Source: Cyanobacteriota bacterium (GTDB lineage Bacteria > Cyanobacteriota > Cyanobacteriia > Phormidesmidales > Phormidesmidaceae). From it: a stretch of 8,946 nt of DNA. The stretch spans positions 1 to 8,946 of the forward strand of contig JAIXUR010000327.1 in the NCBI GenBank assembly GCA_027483425.1. The letters run 5' to 3'. Under the pieces are notes generated by a model that saw only the letters and a program-made list of their open reading frames with translations, was not told the DNA's origin and searched no databases. The position numbers were made by a program, and so were the translations under genes. Positions 1-5,415 of the stretch are shown here, piece after piece (the first letter of the stretch is position 1; each line of letters begins with the position of its first letter).

Positions 1-831
1 GTTGGCCCCCAGCTGGATCGGTTCTCGCCGGTTGACCCCAGAGATTGGCAGGGTGACGCTGCCGCTCAGCACCTGGGACCCCAGGTCGGCGTAAAAGGCA
101 TCGATGTAGAGGCCAAAGCTGTTGTACCAGACCTCGATCTCGCCCCCCAGCAGAAAGACATCGCTGAGGTCAAGGCTGGTGGCTACGCTACCACCGCTGG
201 CCCCGGTGCTCACCGAGGCTCGGGTGAGCTGTCGATTGCGGGCGGCGGCGGCTAACGCGGCTCGGCCTCTGGGGCTGAGATCGGGCGTAAACTCAACATC
301 CTGAATGCTGCGGCCCCCTAGCTCGATCTCAAGGTCGCCCAGATCCACAAAGGACTGAAACAACAGCCGCCCACTAATGTCAAAGGGAACTTCCAGGTAA
401 GGCCGCAGCTCGACCCGCCAGGGGCTGACCGGGGGCGGTGGGGTCACCTCCAGGTAGGGGGTGATCGGGGCATACTGGGCAATGGTCTGGGGCTGAGCGC
501 TGCCGCTGGTGGCCGGGCCAGTTGGCACAGCTAAGGGCAAGTCGCTTAACCCAGCGGCGGTGGTCGTTACGTCGGCCAGCAGGGCTGTTGGTGTTGAGTT
601 GAAGGGAATCGCCGCAAAGGAGAGATCGGCCTCGGCTGCATGGATGGGGGCCACCGCTGGGGTAAAGGGATCGGCGGGCAAGGCCAGGGTTTCGGCGGCG
701 GTGATCATCGCTGGATCGGCGGGGGCGATCGCAGGGGTATCGGCTCTAGCTACATCCAGGCTGCCCAAAATGCCCAGGGCCACTAGCCCAGAGGCAAACT
801 TAACTGTCGGTAGGATCCGTTGACGCGCCAT
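1..831 (-). CDS. Exported beta-rich (outer-membrane-like) protein, 3' end outside the window
   Basis: The frame is open for 277 codons from an ATG at 831 to the left edge with no stop, so the C-terminus is missing. Residues 1-30 form a convincing Sec signal peptide: basic start (MARQR), a hydrophobic core around 12-25, and a probable ARA cleavage site before D31. Residues 31 to about 135 are Ala/Pro/Thr-rich and low in complexity, like a periplasmic linker. From about residue 140 the sequence turns into alternating hydrophobic/polar stretches rich in aromatic and Gly residues (for example PYLEVPFDISGRLLFQSF and VWYNSFGLYIDAFYADLG), which suggests beta strands of an outer-membrane or surface protein. 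I do not recognise the family. The ribosome binding site is weak (AAGAG/AAGGG close to the ATG). A perfect inverted repeat lies 32 bases upstream. It follows the lysozyme gene on the same strand after 180 bases, so it may have its own promoter. An outer-membrane barrel is an inference; a periplasmic protein is also possible. Confidence 0.72.
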   Translation of the reverse strand, partial: MARQRILPTVKFASGLVALGILGSLDVARADTPAIAPADPAMITAAETLALPADPFTPAVAPIHAAEADLSFAAIPFNSTPTALLADVTTTAAGLSDLPLAVPTGPATSGSAQPQTIAQYAPITPYLEVTPPPPVSPWRVELRPYLEVPFDISGRLLFQSFVDLGDLEIELGGRSIQDVEFTPDLSPRGRAALAAAARNRQLTRASVSTGASGGSVATSLDLSDVFLLGGEIEVWYNSFGLYIDAFYADLGSQVLSGSVTLPISGVNRREPIQLGAN

Positions 832-862
832 GCCCTTGCTCTTTTGCTAAAGAAGACCTTCA

Positions 863-905
863 GGTCAAGGGGGATAGATCAGCGATCGCGCTATCCCCCT
901 TGACC
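863..905. repeat. Perfect 15-bp inverted repeat with HIP1 site in the loop; possible terminator or leader hairpin
   Basis: The left arm 863-877 (GGTCAAGGGGGATAG) is exactly complementary to the right arm 891-905, with a 13-base loop that contains GCGATCGC at 882-889. It lies 107 bases downstream of the lysozyme stop and 32 bases upstream of the next ATG, all on the minus strand. Such a stem could end transcription of the hydrolase genes, or sit in the 5' leader of the exported protein. There is no U-tract after it on either strand, so it is not a textbook intrinsic terminator. A dimeric-regulator operator is a third possibility. Confidence 0.55.
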
Positions 906-1011
906 GTGTCAATTCTAAGGGCTTTCTTCTCCGGCAACGCGTCGAAGCCGTCCGTATTTTTGACCTGTATTTTTACAATTAGGGAGATGCCATTAACGCA
1001 ACTATCATCTT

Positions 1012-1719
1012 CTACAAATACTGGCTGTAGTCTTGGCTTAGGTACAACGCCCGCTCGGCCTTGCGCCGCCGCTCTAGACCCGGCAGCACTTCGCCGCCCG
1101 CATAGACCCAGCGCAAAAACTCATCGGCGGCCCCGGCAAAATCTCTGCCGTTGTGTTTTTTGAGCAGGGTCGAGTCTTGGTAGGCCCCCAGGCCGACATT
1201 GAAGGAAAACGACACCATGGCCGAGAACTGGTCTGAGGTGGTGGCGGTGGTCACGGCCTGGGTGACCCCGGCTTCAAAGACATTGAGATCCTGCCGCAGA
1301 ATGGTTTCGGCTTCCGCCGTGGTGATGGTCATGCCAGCATAGACCGTCGGCGACCCCGCCATGGAGGTGTGGCCGTAGCCGATCGTCCACACCCCCACAG
1401 AATCTTGGTAGGCGGTGGTGCGGAGCCCTTCGAAGGACTTAATGATTTCAACCCCGGCGTCGTTGGTTTTGCCGGAGGTGGCTGAGGGCGGGGGCGGGGG
1501 CGGGGCCACCCACTGCTCGGGCTCCGGGGCACCGGTACCCAGGGCAATGGTCATGGCGCTGGGGGCGTCGGGCCGCAAAAACCAGGCTTCCATGCCCGTT
1601 ACGTCGATGGTCTGCTCTTTGGGATTGTTGGTGGAGGGATATTTGGTGATGCGAGACAGCCAGGTGTTTCCCTGCATCAGATAGATGGCGTTGTCCGTTT
1701 CTTTAATCCAGGTGCCCAT
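1012..1719 (-). CDS. GH24 lysozyme (endolysin-like muramidase) with novel N-terminal module
   Basis: This 235-residue protein should cleave the MurNAc-GlcNAc bond of peptidoglycan. Residues 1-68 form a module shared with the upstream M15 protein. A proline linker (about 71-80, with PPPPPP) follows, then a phage T4-lysozyme-type GH24 domain from about 88 to the end. The GH24 catalytic Glu-Asp-Thr pattern is intact: E97 in SFEGLR, D106 in AYQDS and T112 in WTIGYGH. Conserved downstream elements are present too (SFSFNVGLGAYQDSTLLKK and LPGLERRRKAERALYL). There is no signal peptide. The chosen ATG at 1719 aligns with the start of the paralogue and is preceded by AAGGGAAAG; a TTG further upstream at 1776 would overlap the upstream gene. 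It starts 13 bases after the M15 gene stops, so the two are almost surely co-transcribed. The N-terminal module and lack of Sec signal leave the route to peptidoglycan unexplained; phage origin of the catalytic domain is plausible. Confidence 0.9.
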   Translation of the reverse strand: MGTWIKETDNAIYLMQGNTWLSRITKYPSTNNPKEQTIDVTGMEAWFLRPDAPSAMTIALGTGAPEPEQWVAPPPPPPSATSGKTNDAGVEIIKSFEGLRTTAYQDSVGVWTIGYGHTSMAGSPTVYAGMTITTAEAETILRQDLNVFEAGVTQAVTTATTSDQFSAMVSFSFNVGLGAYQDSTLLKKHNGRDFAGAADEFLRWVYAGGEVLPGLERRRKAERALYLSQDYSQYL

Positions 1720-1732
1720 GGTCTGCTTTCCC

Positions 1733-3238
1733 TTAGTAACCGTAATCCCACCGGGCGTTGTAGCCTCGGGTGTCAATGTGGGTGAACACCGTTGAGCTGG
1801 CTAGGCCGCCTTTGCTGCCCCACCAGGCATCGAGGTCGGCGTAGACATCGTAGGGATGTTTGCCCGGCACGACAAAGTCAACCGCATCCCCAGACATGTG
1901 GCGAGACTGGGAGGCTCCCCCCACCGCCGCATTGGTGGCCGGGTCTCGATACCAGGAATTCACTTGAATGGGGACACCGCCATAGCGTTGGCGAACATCT
2001 TCCATTACCTTGGCCACATTTAAAATGCCGTAGACAATGCCAGAATTTTCGGGCTTGCGGTAGTAGCCGGTGGAGGGGTCAGCGTGGACGGATTCTCCCC
2101 AGGTAAAGTGACCCCGTTCACCGTACTGGGTCTGGGGATAGATGGGGTCGTTGGCGTAGTAGGTGCCCGAAAATCCAGGAAACGTCAGGGCCATGCCCCG
2201 GTCGGCTGGGTTGGCGGGCTGGCCGGGGCTGCCGCTGTCGTCGGGCCGGTTGCCAATTTCAGTGCCCGAAATTTTAATATCTGGCACAAAACAGTACCAG
2301 GTGTTGCGCTTTTTCGGCCCTAGATAGGCCCCCTGAAGAGCTACCTTGACGTGGTTTTTCTCGGGTTGGTCGTAGGAGTTGACCAAAAAGACGGTCTTCT
2401 TTTTGACTAGAACCTTTTCGTCGGCAGACAGCTCTGAAGACATCGCTGGAGATGCCTTAAATACGGTATCGCCAATGGTTTCCAGGGTTTGCTGTTGACC
2501 GGAAATCTGGATGTCTGGGGTGTAAACGTACCAGGTGGTCTCTTGCCCGGAGCCCAGGGTGGCCTCCGCCAGTTCAACTTGGGTGTGCTGGTTAGCGGCG
2601 GGTAGGGAATGGATCAATGTGAGCTGGGTTGCATTGCTAACAAAGACCTTAGCGGTCGCAGGCAGCTCCGACGACTGCTTGGGTTCCAGTTTGAAATAGG
2701 TGTCGCTGATCACCGTCAGGGTAATGTCGACCACCAGTTCGGTATCGGGGAAGTACACATACCAACCAGTGTTTTTTTGATCGCCCAGGGTGGGCTCGAG
2801 CAGTTCCACCAGCCAGTGGCTATTGCCCACGTCGGTGTAGGACTGGATGTTGAAACTGGAGCCCTTTTTCACCAGTACCTTTTGGGCGTTGGTCAGTTCG
2901 CTGGATGATTTGGGGCTGAGCTTGAAGTAGGTGTCGCTGATCACCTTGAGCTGGGCCCCGCTGTGGTTGGGGGGGGCCACGGTCTCGGTGCCGTTGCCAG
3001 GCCGTTCGGGCAGGGCTGGCGTTGAGCTGGCCGGTTCGGGTTCAGGGGCCCCGGTACCGACGGCCACGGTCATGCGTCTGGGTTTATCGTCTCGGCCAAA
3101 CCAAGACTTTACGGTCTTGATATCCACCACCTGCTCTTGGGGGTTGGTCTGGGAGGGGCGTTTGATCACCGAGGCAATGTAGGCATTGTCTTCCATCAGG
3201 TAGATGGCCTGGTCGGTTTCTTTAATCCAAGTTCCCAT
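1733..3238 (-). CDS. M15-family zinc peptidase with N-terminal module and three SH3-like repeats
   Basis: This 501-residue protein is a probable peptidoglycan peptidase (D-Ala-D-Ala carboxypeptidase or endolysin type, M15A/M15_3). Residues 1-68 are the same module as in the lysozyme downstream. Three homologous repeats begin at 97, 174 and 252 (LKVISDTYFKL, LTVISDTYFKL, LETIGDTVFKA). Each runs through SSEL, a KV(L/F)V strand and a final TWYVY-PD type strand, which suggests SH3-like beta domains that may bind the wall. After a Gly/Pro-rich linker (about 325-348) comes the catalytic domain. Its zinc site follows the SxHxxGxAxD...HxD pattern: H447 and D454 in SRHMSGDAVD, and H487 in FTHIDTRG. 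The NSWYRDPATN segment (427-436) is typical of the family. The ATG at 3238 has GAGGAA upstream and matches the paralogue start; the open frame extends to a TTG at 3316 but without homology. No signal peptide or membrane helix is visible. Confidence 0.9.
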   Translation of the reverse strand: MGTWIKETDQAIYLMEDNAYIASVIKRPSQTNPQEQVVDIKTVKSWFGRDDKPRRMTVAVGTGAPEPEPASSTPALPERPGNGTETVAPPNHSGAQLKVISDTYFKLSPKSSSELTNAQKVLVKKGSSFNIQSYTDVGNSHWLVELLEPTLGDQKNTGWYVYFPDTELVVDITLTVISDTYFKLEPKQSSELPATAKVFVSNATQLTLIHSLPAANQHTQVELAEATLGSGQETTWYVYTPDIQISGQQQTLETIGDTVFKASPAMSSELSADEKVLVKKKTVFLVNSYDQPEKNHVKVALQGAYLGPKKRNTWYCFVPDIKISGTEIGNRPDDSGSPGQPANPADRGMALTFPGFSGTYYANDPIYPQTQYGERGHFTWGESVHADPSTGYYRKPENSGIVYGILNVAKVMEDVRQRYGGVPIQVNSWYRDPATNAAVGGASQSRHMSGDAVDFVVPGKHPYDVYADLDAWWGSKGGLASSTVFTHIDTRGYNARWDYGY

Positions 3239-3246
3239 GGTGGTGC

Positions 3247-3320
3247 TTTCCTCTATTGCTGGCCTGTGCGGCTTCCTTAAAGACTGGCTAGTGAAGGCTA
3301 TAGGTAAGCCTAGCAATAGA
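3247..3320 (-). promoter_or_regulatory. Inverted repeat abutting the ribosome binding site of the M15 gene
   Basis: On the minus-strand transcript TCTATTGCT (3320-3312) and AGCAATAGA (3260-3252) are perfectly complementary over 9 bases, separated by 51 bases. The second arm runs directly into the Shine-Dalgarno sequence (GAGGAA, about 3254-3249) of the gene starting at 3238. The stem would form in the 85-base spacer after the Spy-like gene and could affect translation or mark processing. The long loop and AT-rich stem make this a weak candidate. Confidence 0.25.
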
Positions 3321-3323
3321 ACG

Positions 3324-4028
3324 CTATCTCAGGGTAGCGGTGGCAATCTGGCCGTTGCGGCCCACATCGAGATCGAGCTGCTGGTTATTGCGATCGAGCC
3401 CCATTAGACCGGGGGTCTCCACCACCAGATTCCAGCCGTCGGCCTGGAGCTGGGCGATCGCCGCCGCCACCGGCATACCCACCAGGGTTTGCGGAAACAC
3501 CGCAGTGGGGTTGACCGGTTCGAGCCCTAACCAGGCCCGCAGGGAGTCGTTGATGGCCTGGCGCTGCTCCAGGGTCAGCACGGATCGAAGGGCCAGATTG
3601 CGGGCATAGACCAGGTCGTCAAGGGCGCGTTTGGCGGCGACGGCCTGGTTGCGGGCTTGGGTCAGGGCGTCATCGGTCGTTGAGGGCACCAGCCGATCGT
3701 TGAGAACGGTCAGGGCTTCACCGTAGGCGGTTGTAGCGGCTTCAATTTGGGGTTGGTAGGTGGCAAAAATGGCGTCTAGCTGGGCCACCTGGTCGGGGGT
3801 CAGGTTCCCCAGACCCAGGTCTGGGGTGGCGTCTGGTTGGCCTGGTTGATGGCTAGGGGTGCCAGGGGCGCTAGGGGCCGTGACCATGGGGGCGGTGGGC
3901 TGCGCCAGGGGCATGCTCTGGGGCAAGCTGGGCGGGGTCTGGGCCGCCATCGGTGTAGACCAGACACTGACCAAAGCGACCAGACCTAGCCCAGCATAGA
4001 CCGGGGTGAGACGGTGGGGGGCTGGCAT
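3324..4028 (-). CDS. Secreted Spy/CpxP-like protein with two LTxxQ motifs and PepSY-like tail
   Basis: This 234-residue protein begins at the ATG at 4028, which has a near-perfect AAAAGGAG ribosome binding site; the upstream in-frame ATG at 4079 has none. Residues 1-29 are a Sec signal peptide (MPAPHR, hydrophobic GLGLVALVSVW, then PMAA before Q30). A Pro/Ala/Gln-rich segment (30-70) follows. Then comes a helical region bounded by LTPDQ (76-80) and LTLEQ (151-155), the paired LTxxQ signature of periplasmic Spy/CpxP chaperones and related metal or stress sensors. The last ~55 residues (VGMPVAAAIAQLQADGW... LDLDVGRNGQIATATLR) resemble a PepSY-type fold: a helix, then short strands ending in a basic-acidic pattern. 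The protein should act in the periplasm. Family assignment rests on the motifs and length; binding partners are unknown. It is the first gene of the minus-strand envelope cluster, 85 bases before the M15 peptidase gene. Confidence 0.7.
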   Translation of the reverse strand: MPAPHRLTPVYAGLGLVALVSVWSTPMAAQTPPSLPQSMPLAQPTAPMVTAPSAPGTPSHQPGQPDATPDLGLGNLTPDQVAQLDAIFATYQPQIEAATTAYGEALTVLNDRLVPSTTDDALTQARNQAVAAKRALDDLVYARNLALRSVLTLEQRQAINDSLRAWLGLEPVNPTAVFPQTLVGMPVAAAIAQLQADGWNLVVETPGLMGLDRNNQQLDLDVGRNGQIATATLR

Positions 4029-4169
4029 CAGTGAACTCCTTTTGATAGCGATCGGCGGTGCTTGACCGATGGGGTGCATCCCACAGACCCGCTGGCCCCA
4101 AGCTTTCCCTGGCCTAGGCTGGCTTGGTGATGCTTAGCAAGTTGTAGTGTAGGACAGAAAGATAAGGAG

Positions 4170-4197
4170 GTTATAACCTTGGGTGACTCCTGGACAA
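4170..4197 (-). promoter_or_regulatory. Candidate sigma-70-type promoter for the Spy-like gene
   Basis: Read on the minus strand, TTGTCC (4197-4192) is followed after 16 bases by TATAAC (4175-4170). A transcript starting near 4163 would have a leader of about 135 bases before the ATG at 4028. The match to TTGACA/TATAAT is good at the -10 element and moderate at -35. The same bases carry a plus-strand Shine-Dalgarno-like AAGGAGG, so the readings compete. Confidence 0.35.
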
Positions 4198-4253
4198 TAG
4201 TTTCCCCGATGGTGGGCCGTGCCCTACAGCGGCTACAGGCACTGGATAAGTAG
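4179..4253 (+). CDS. Candidate 24-residue peptide with strong ribosome binding site
   Basis: A plus-strand AAGGAGG (4164-4170) lies 8 bases before a TTG codon at 4179 that opens a 24-codon frame (begins MGDSWTIVSPM, ends RLQALDK) closed by TAG at 4251. An internal ATG lies at codon 11. It ends about 27 bases before the palindromic element. It could be a leader peptide, the start of a gene broken by the repeat insertion, or chance. The TTG start and tiny length make it uncertain. Confidence 0.2.
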   Translation: MGDSWTIVSPMVGRALQRLQALDK

Positions 4254-4279
4254 GAAGGCGCAATGAAATATGAAACCTG

Positions 4280-4353
4280 CGTAGGATGGGCAAAGCATCG
4301 CGTGCCCATCATCAGGACGATGGGCACGGGCTTTGCCCTTTGCCCATCCTACG
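4280..4353. repeat. 74-bp nested palindrome, MITE/REP-like dispersed repeat
   Basis: The outer arms are perfect over 16 bases: CGTAGGATGGGCAAAG (4280-4295) and its reverse complement (4338-4353). An inner pair, CGTGCCCATC (4301-4310) and GATGGGCACG (4319-4328), is perfect over 10 bases around an 8-base loop. The right half carries a small CTTTGCC duplication that makes the halves unequal in length. Palindromes with GTAGGATGGGC-like ends are, from memory, dispersed in many bacterial genomes; calling this a non-autonomous element is inference. No target-site duplication is evident in the flanks. It sits in the divergent spacer between the Spy-like and methyltransferase genes. Confidence 0.7.
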
Positions 4354-4499
4354 TTTAATGACAACCACCCACTTAAAAGCTGGAATCTTCTTGCCTGGAA
4401 ATCTCCTTGCGATCGCAGCGGTGATCGCAATTTAGAGGATGGGTAGAGCATGGGGGATTGAGAGGAGTGAGCGTGATCATGCTGTTTACCTGACATCCC

Positions 4500-5207
4500 A
4501 TGAAACTGGATCATGTTGTCCCCTGGGGCAGAACCTTGGCAGAATACCAGCTCATGTTTGATCTGACTAACGCCGATCTAGAGACTCAAATTTTGGGTTG
4601 TGGGGATGGGCCAGCCAGCTTCAATGCTGAAATGAAAGCCCTGGGGCATACCGTGGTTTCCGTCGATCCGATCTATCAATTTTCCGCTGACCAAATTAGG
4701 CAGCGGGTGCAAGCTACCTATGATCCCATCATCTCCCAGGTCAGGCAAAATTCGCACCGCTACCGTTGGCATACCTTTCACGATGCCGATCAACTGGGTC
4801 AAGCCCGTCTCGCGGCCATGGAGCGGTTTTTGCTGGACTACGAAGCGGGTCTGAGCGAAGAACGTTACCTCTGTCAAGCGCTGCCAAACTTGGATTTGGC
4901 TGACGATCAATTTGAGTTGTGTCTGTGCTCGCACCTGCTTTTTTTATATGCAGAGCAGCTCTCTCTAGAGTTTCATCTGGCGGCGATCGCGGAACTGCTG
5001 CGAGTGGCTGCGGAGGTGCGAATTTTTCCGTTGCTCACCCTGGGTGGAGAACCCTGCCCATACCTGGAGATCGTCCTTGAGGCGCTGCACCGGGATGGGT
5101 TTGAGGCGCGGGTACAATCCGTTGCCTACGAGTTTCAACGGGGTGGCCATCAAATGTTGAGGGTGAGTCGTGGCGAACCCGCCGACTCCCAACGGCCCTC
5201 ATGGTGA
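4500..5207 (+). CDS. SAM-dependent methyltransferase-like protein
   Basis: The 235-residue product has the outline of a class I (Rossmann-fold) methyltransferase. Motif I is ILGCGDGPASF (31-41, the glycine-rich SAM loop). The end of the second strand is VVSVDP (52-57), with Asp56 in the usual ribose-binding position. A motif IV-like strand FELCLCSHLLFLY (138-150) is followed by a helix and a strand EVRIFPLL (172-179). The substrate cannot be told from sequence. The ATG at 4500 is the first possible start, because an in-frame TGA lies at 4491. No Shine-Dalgarno sequence is visible close to it, so the message may be leaderless or poorly translated. It stands alone on the plus strand, divergent from the Spy-like gene and convergent with dnaE. 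The last ~20 residues (GEPADSQRPSW) are outside the fold. Confidence 0.72.
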   Translation: MKLDHVVPWGRTLAEYQLMFDLTNADLETQILGCGDGPASFNAEMKALGHTVVSVDPIYQFSADQIRQRVQATYDPIISQVRQNSHRYRWHTFHDADQLGQARLAAMERFLLDYEAGLSEERYLCQALPNLDLADDQFELCLCSHLLFLYAEQLSLEFHLAAIAELLRVAAEVRIFPLLTLGGEPCPYLEIVLEALHRDGFEARVQSVAYEFQRGGHQMLRVSRGEPADSQRPSW

Positions 5208-5219
5208 GGGGATGGTTGA

Positions 5220-5393
5220 AAAGGGTATTTTTGGGTGCTGTTCGGCCTAGCCTGCATTATTCATGATGGTTTCCAGGGGTCATTAACTTGGTCCCCAGAA
5301 TCGGTGATTGCTAACTGCGAAGGCATTGCCCCTCTCGATCTGGCCACCGCCGATCTATTCGATCGCTACTGGACGGAGCTGATGAGTAGCTAG
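5220..5393 (+). other. Orphan open frame, possible gene remnant
   Basis: In the 208 bases between the methyltransferase and dnaE-C stops, one plus-strand frame stays open from 5220 to a TAG at 5391-5393. The only usable start I see in it is a GTG at 5235, giving 52 residues (VLFGLACIIHDGFQGS... LDLATADLFDRYWTELMSS). The composition is protein-like and the end looks like a helical C-terminus. There is no ribosome binding site and no ATG near the beginning. It may be the 3' remnant of a decayed gene, a small ORF, or chance. Confidence 0.25.
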
Positions 5394-5415
5394 CGGCCAC
5401 GCCCGTCTCGAACCC

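Noticed and set aside
907..912. Perfect TTGACA (minus strand) as a -35 element for the exported protein
   Set aside because: No acceptable -10 hexamer lies 16-18 bases downstream; that position falls in the HIP1 loop of the inverted repeat.
1720..1776. Longer N-terminus for the lysozyme from a TTG at 1776
   Set aside because: It would overlap the M15 gene, begins with TTG, and the added residues have no counterpart in the paralogue; the ATG at 1719 aligns exactly with the paralogue start.
3239..3316. Longer N-terminus for the M15 protein from a TTG at 3316
   Set aside because: The extra 26 residues are not a signal peptide and lack a ribosome binding site, while the ATG at 3238 has GAGGAA upstream.
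4029..4327. Minus-strand open frames upstream of the Spy-like gene
   Set aside because: They run through the palindrome and spacer, have no ribosome binding site or recognisable domain, and one merely extends the Spy-like gene before its signal peptide.
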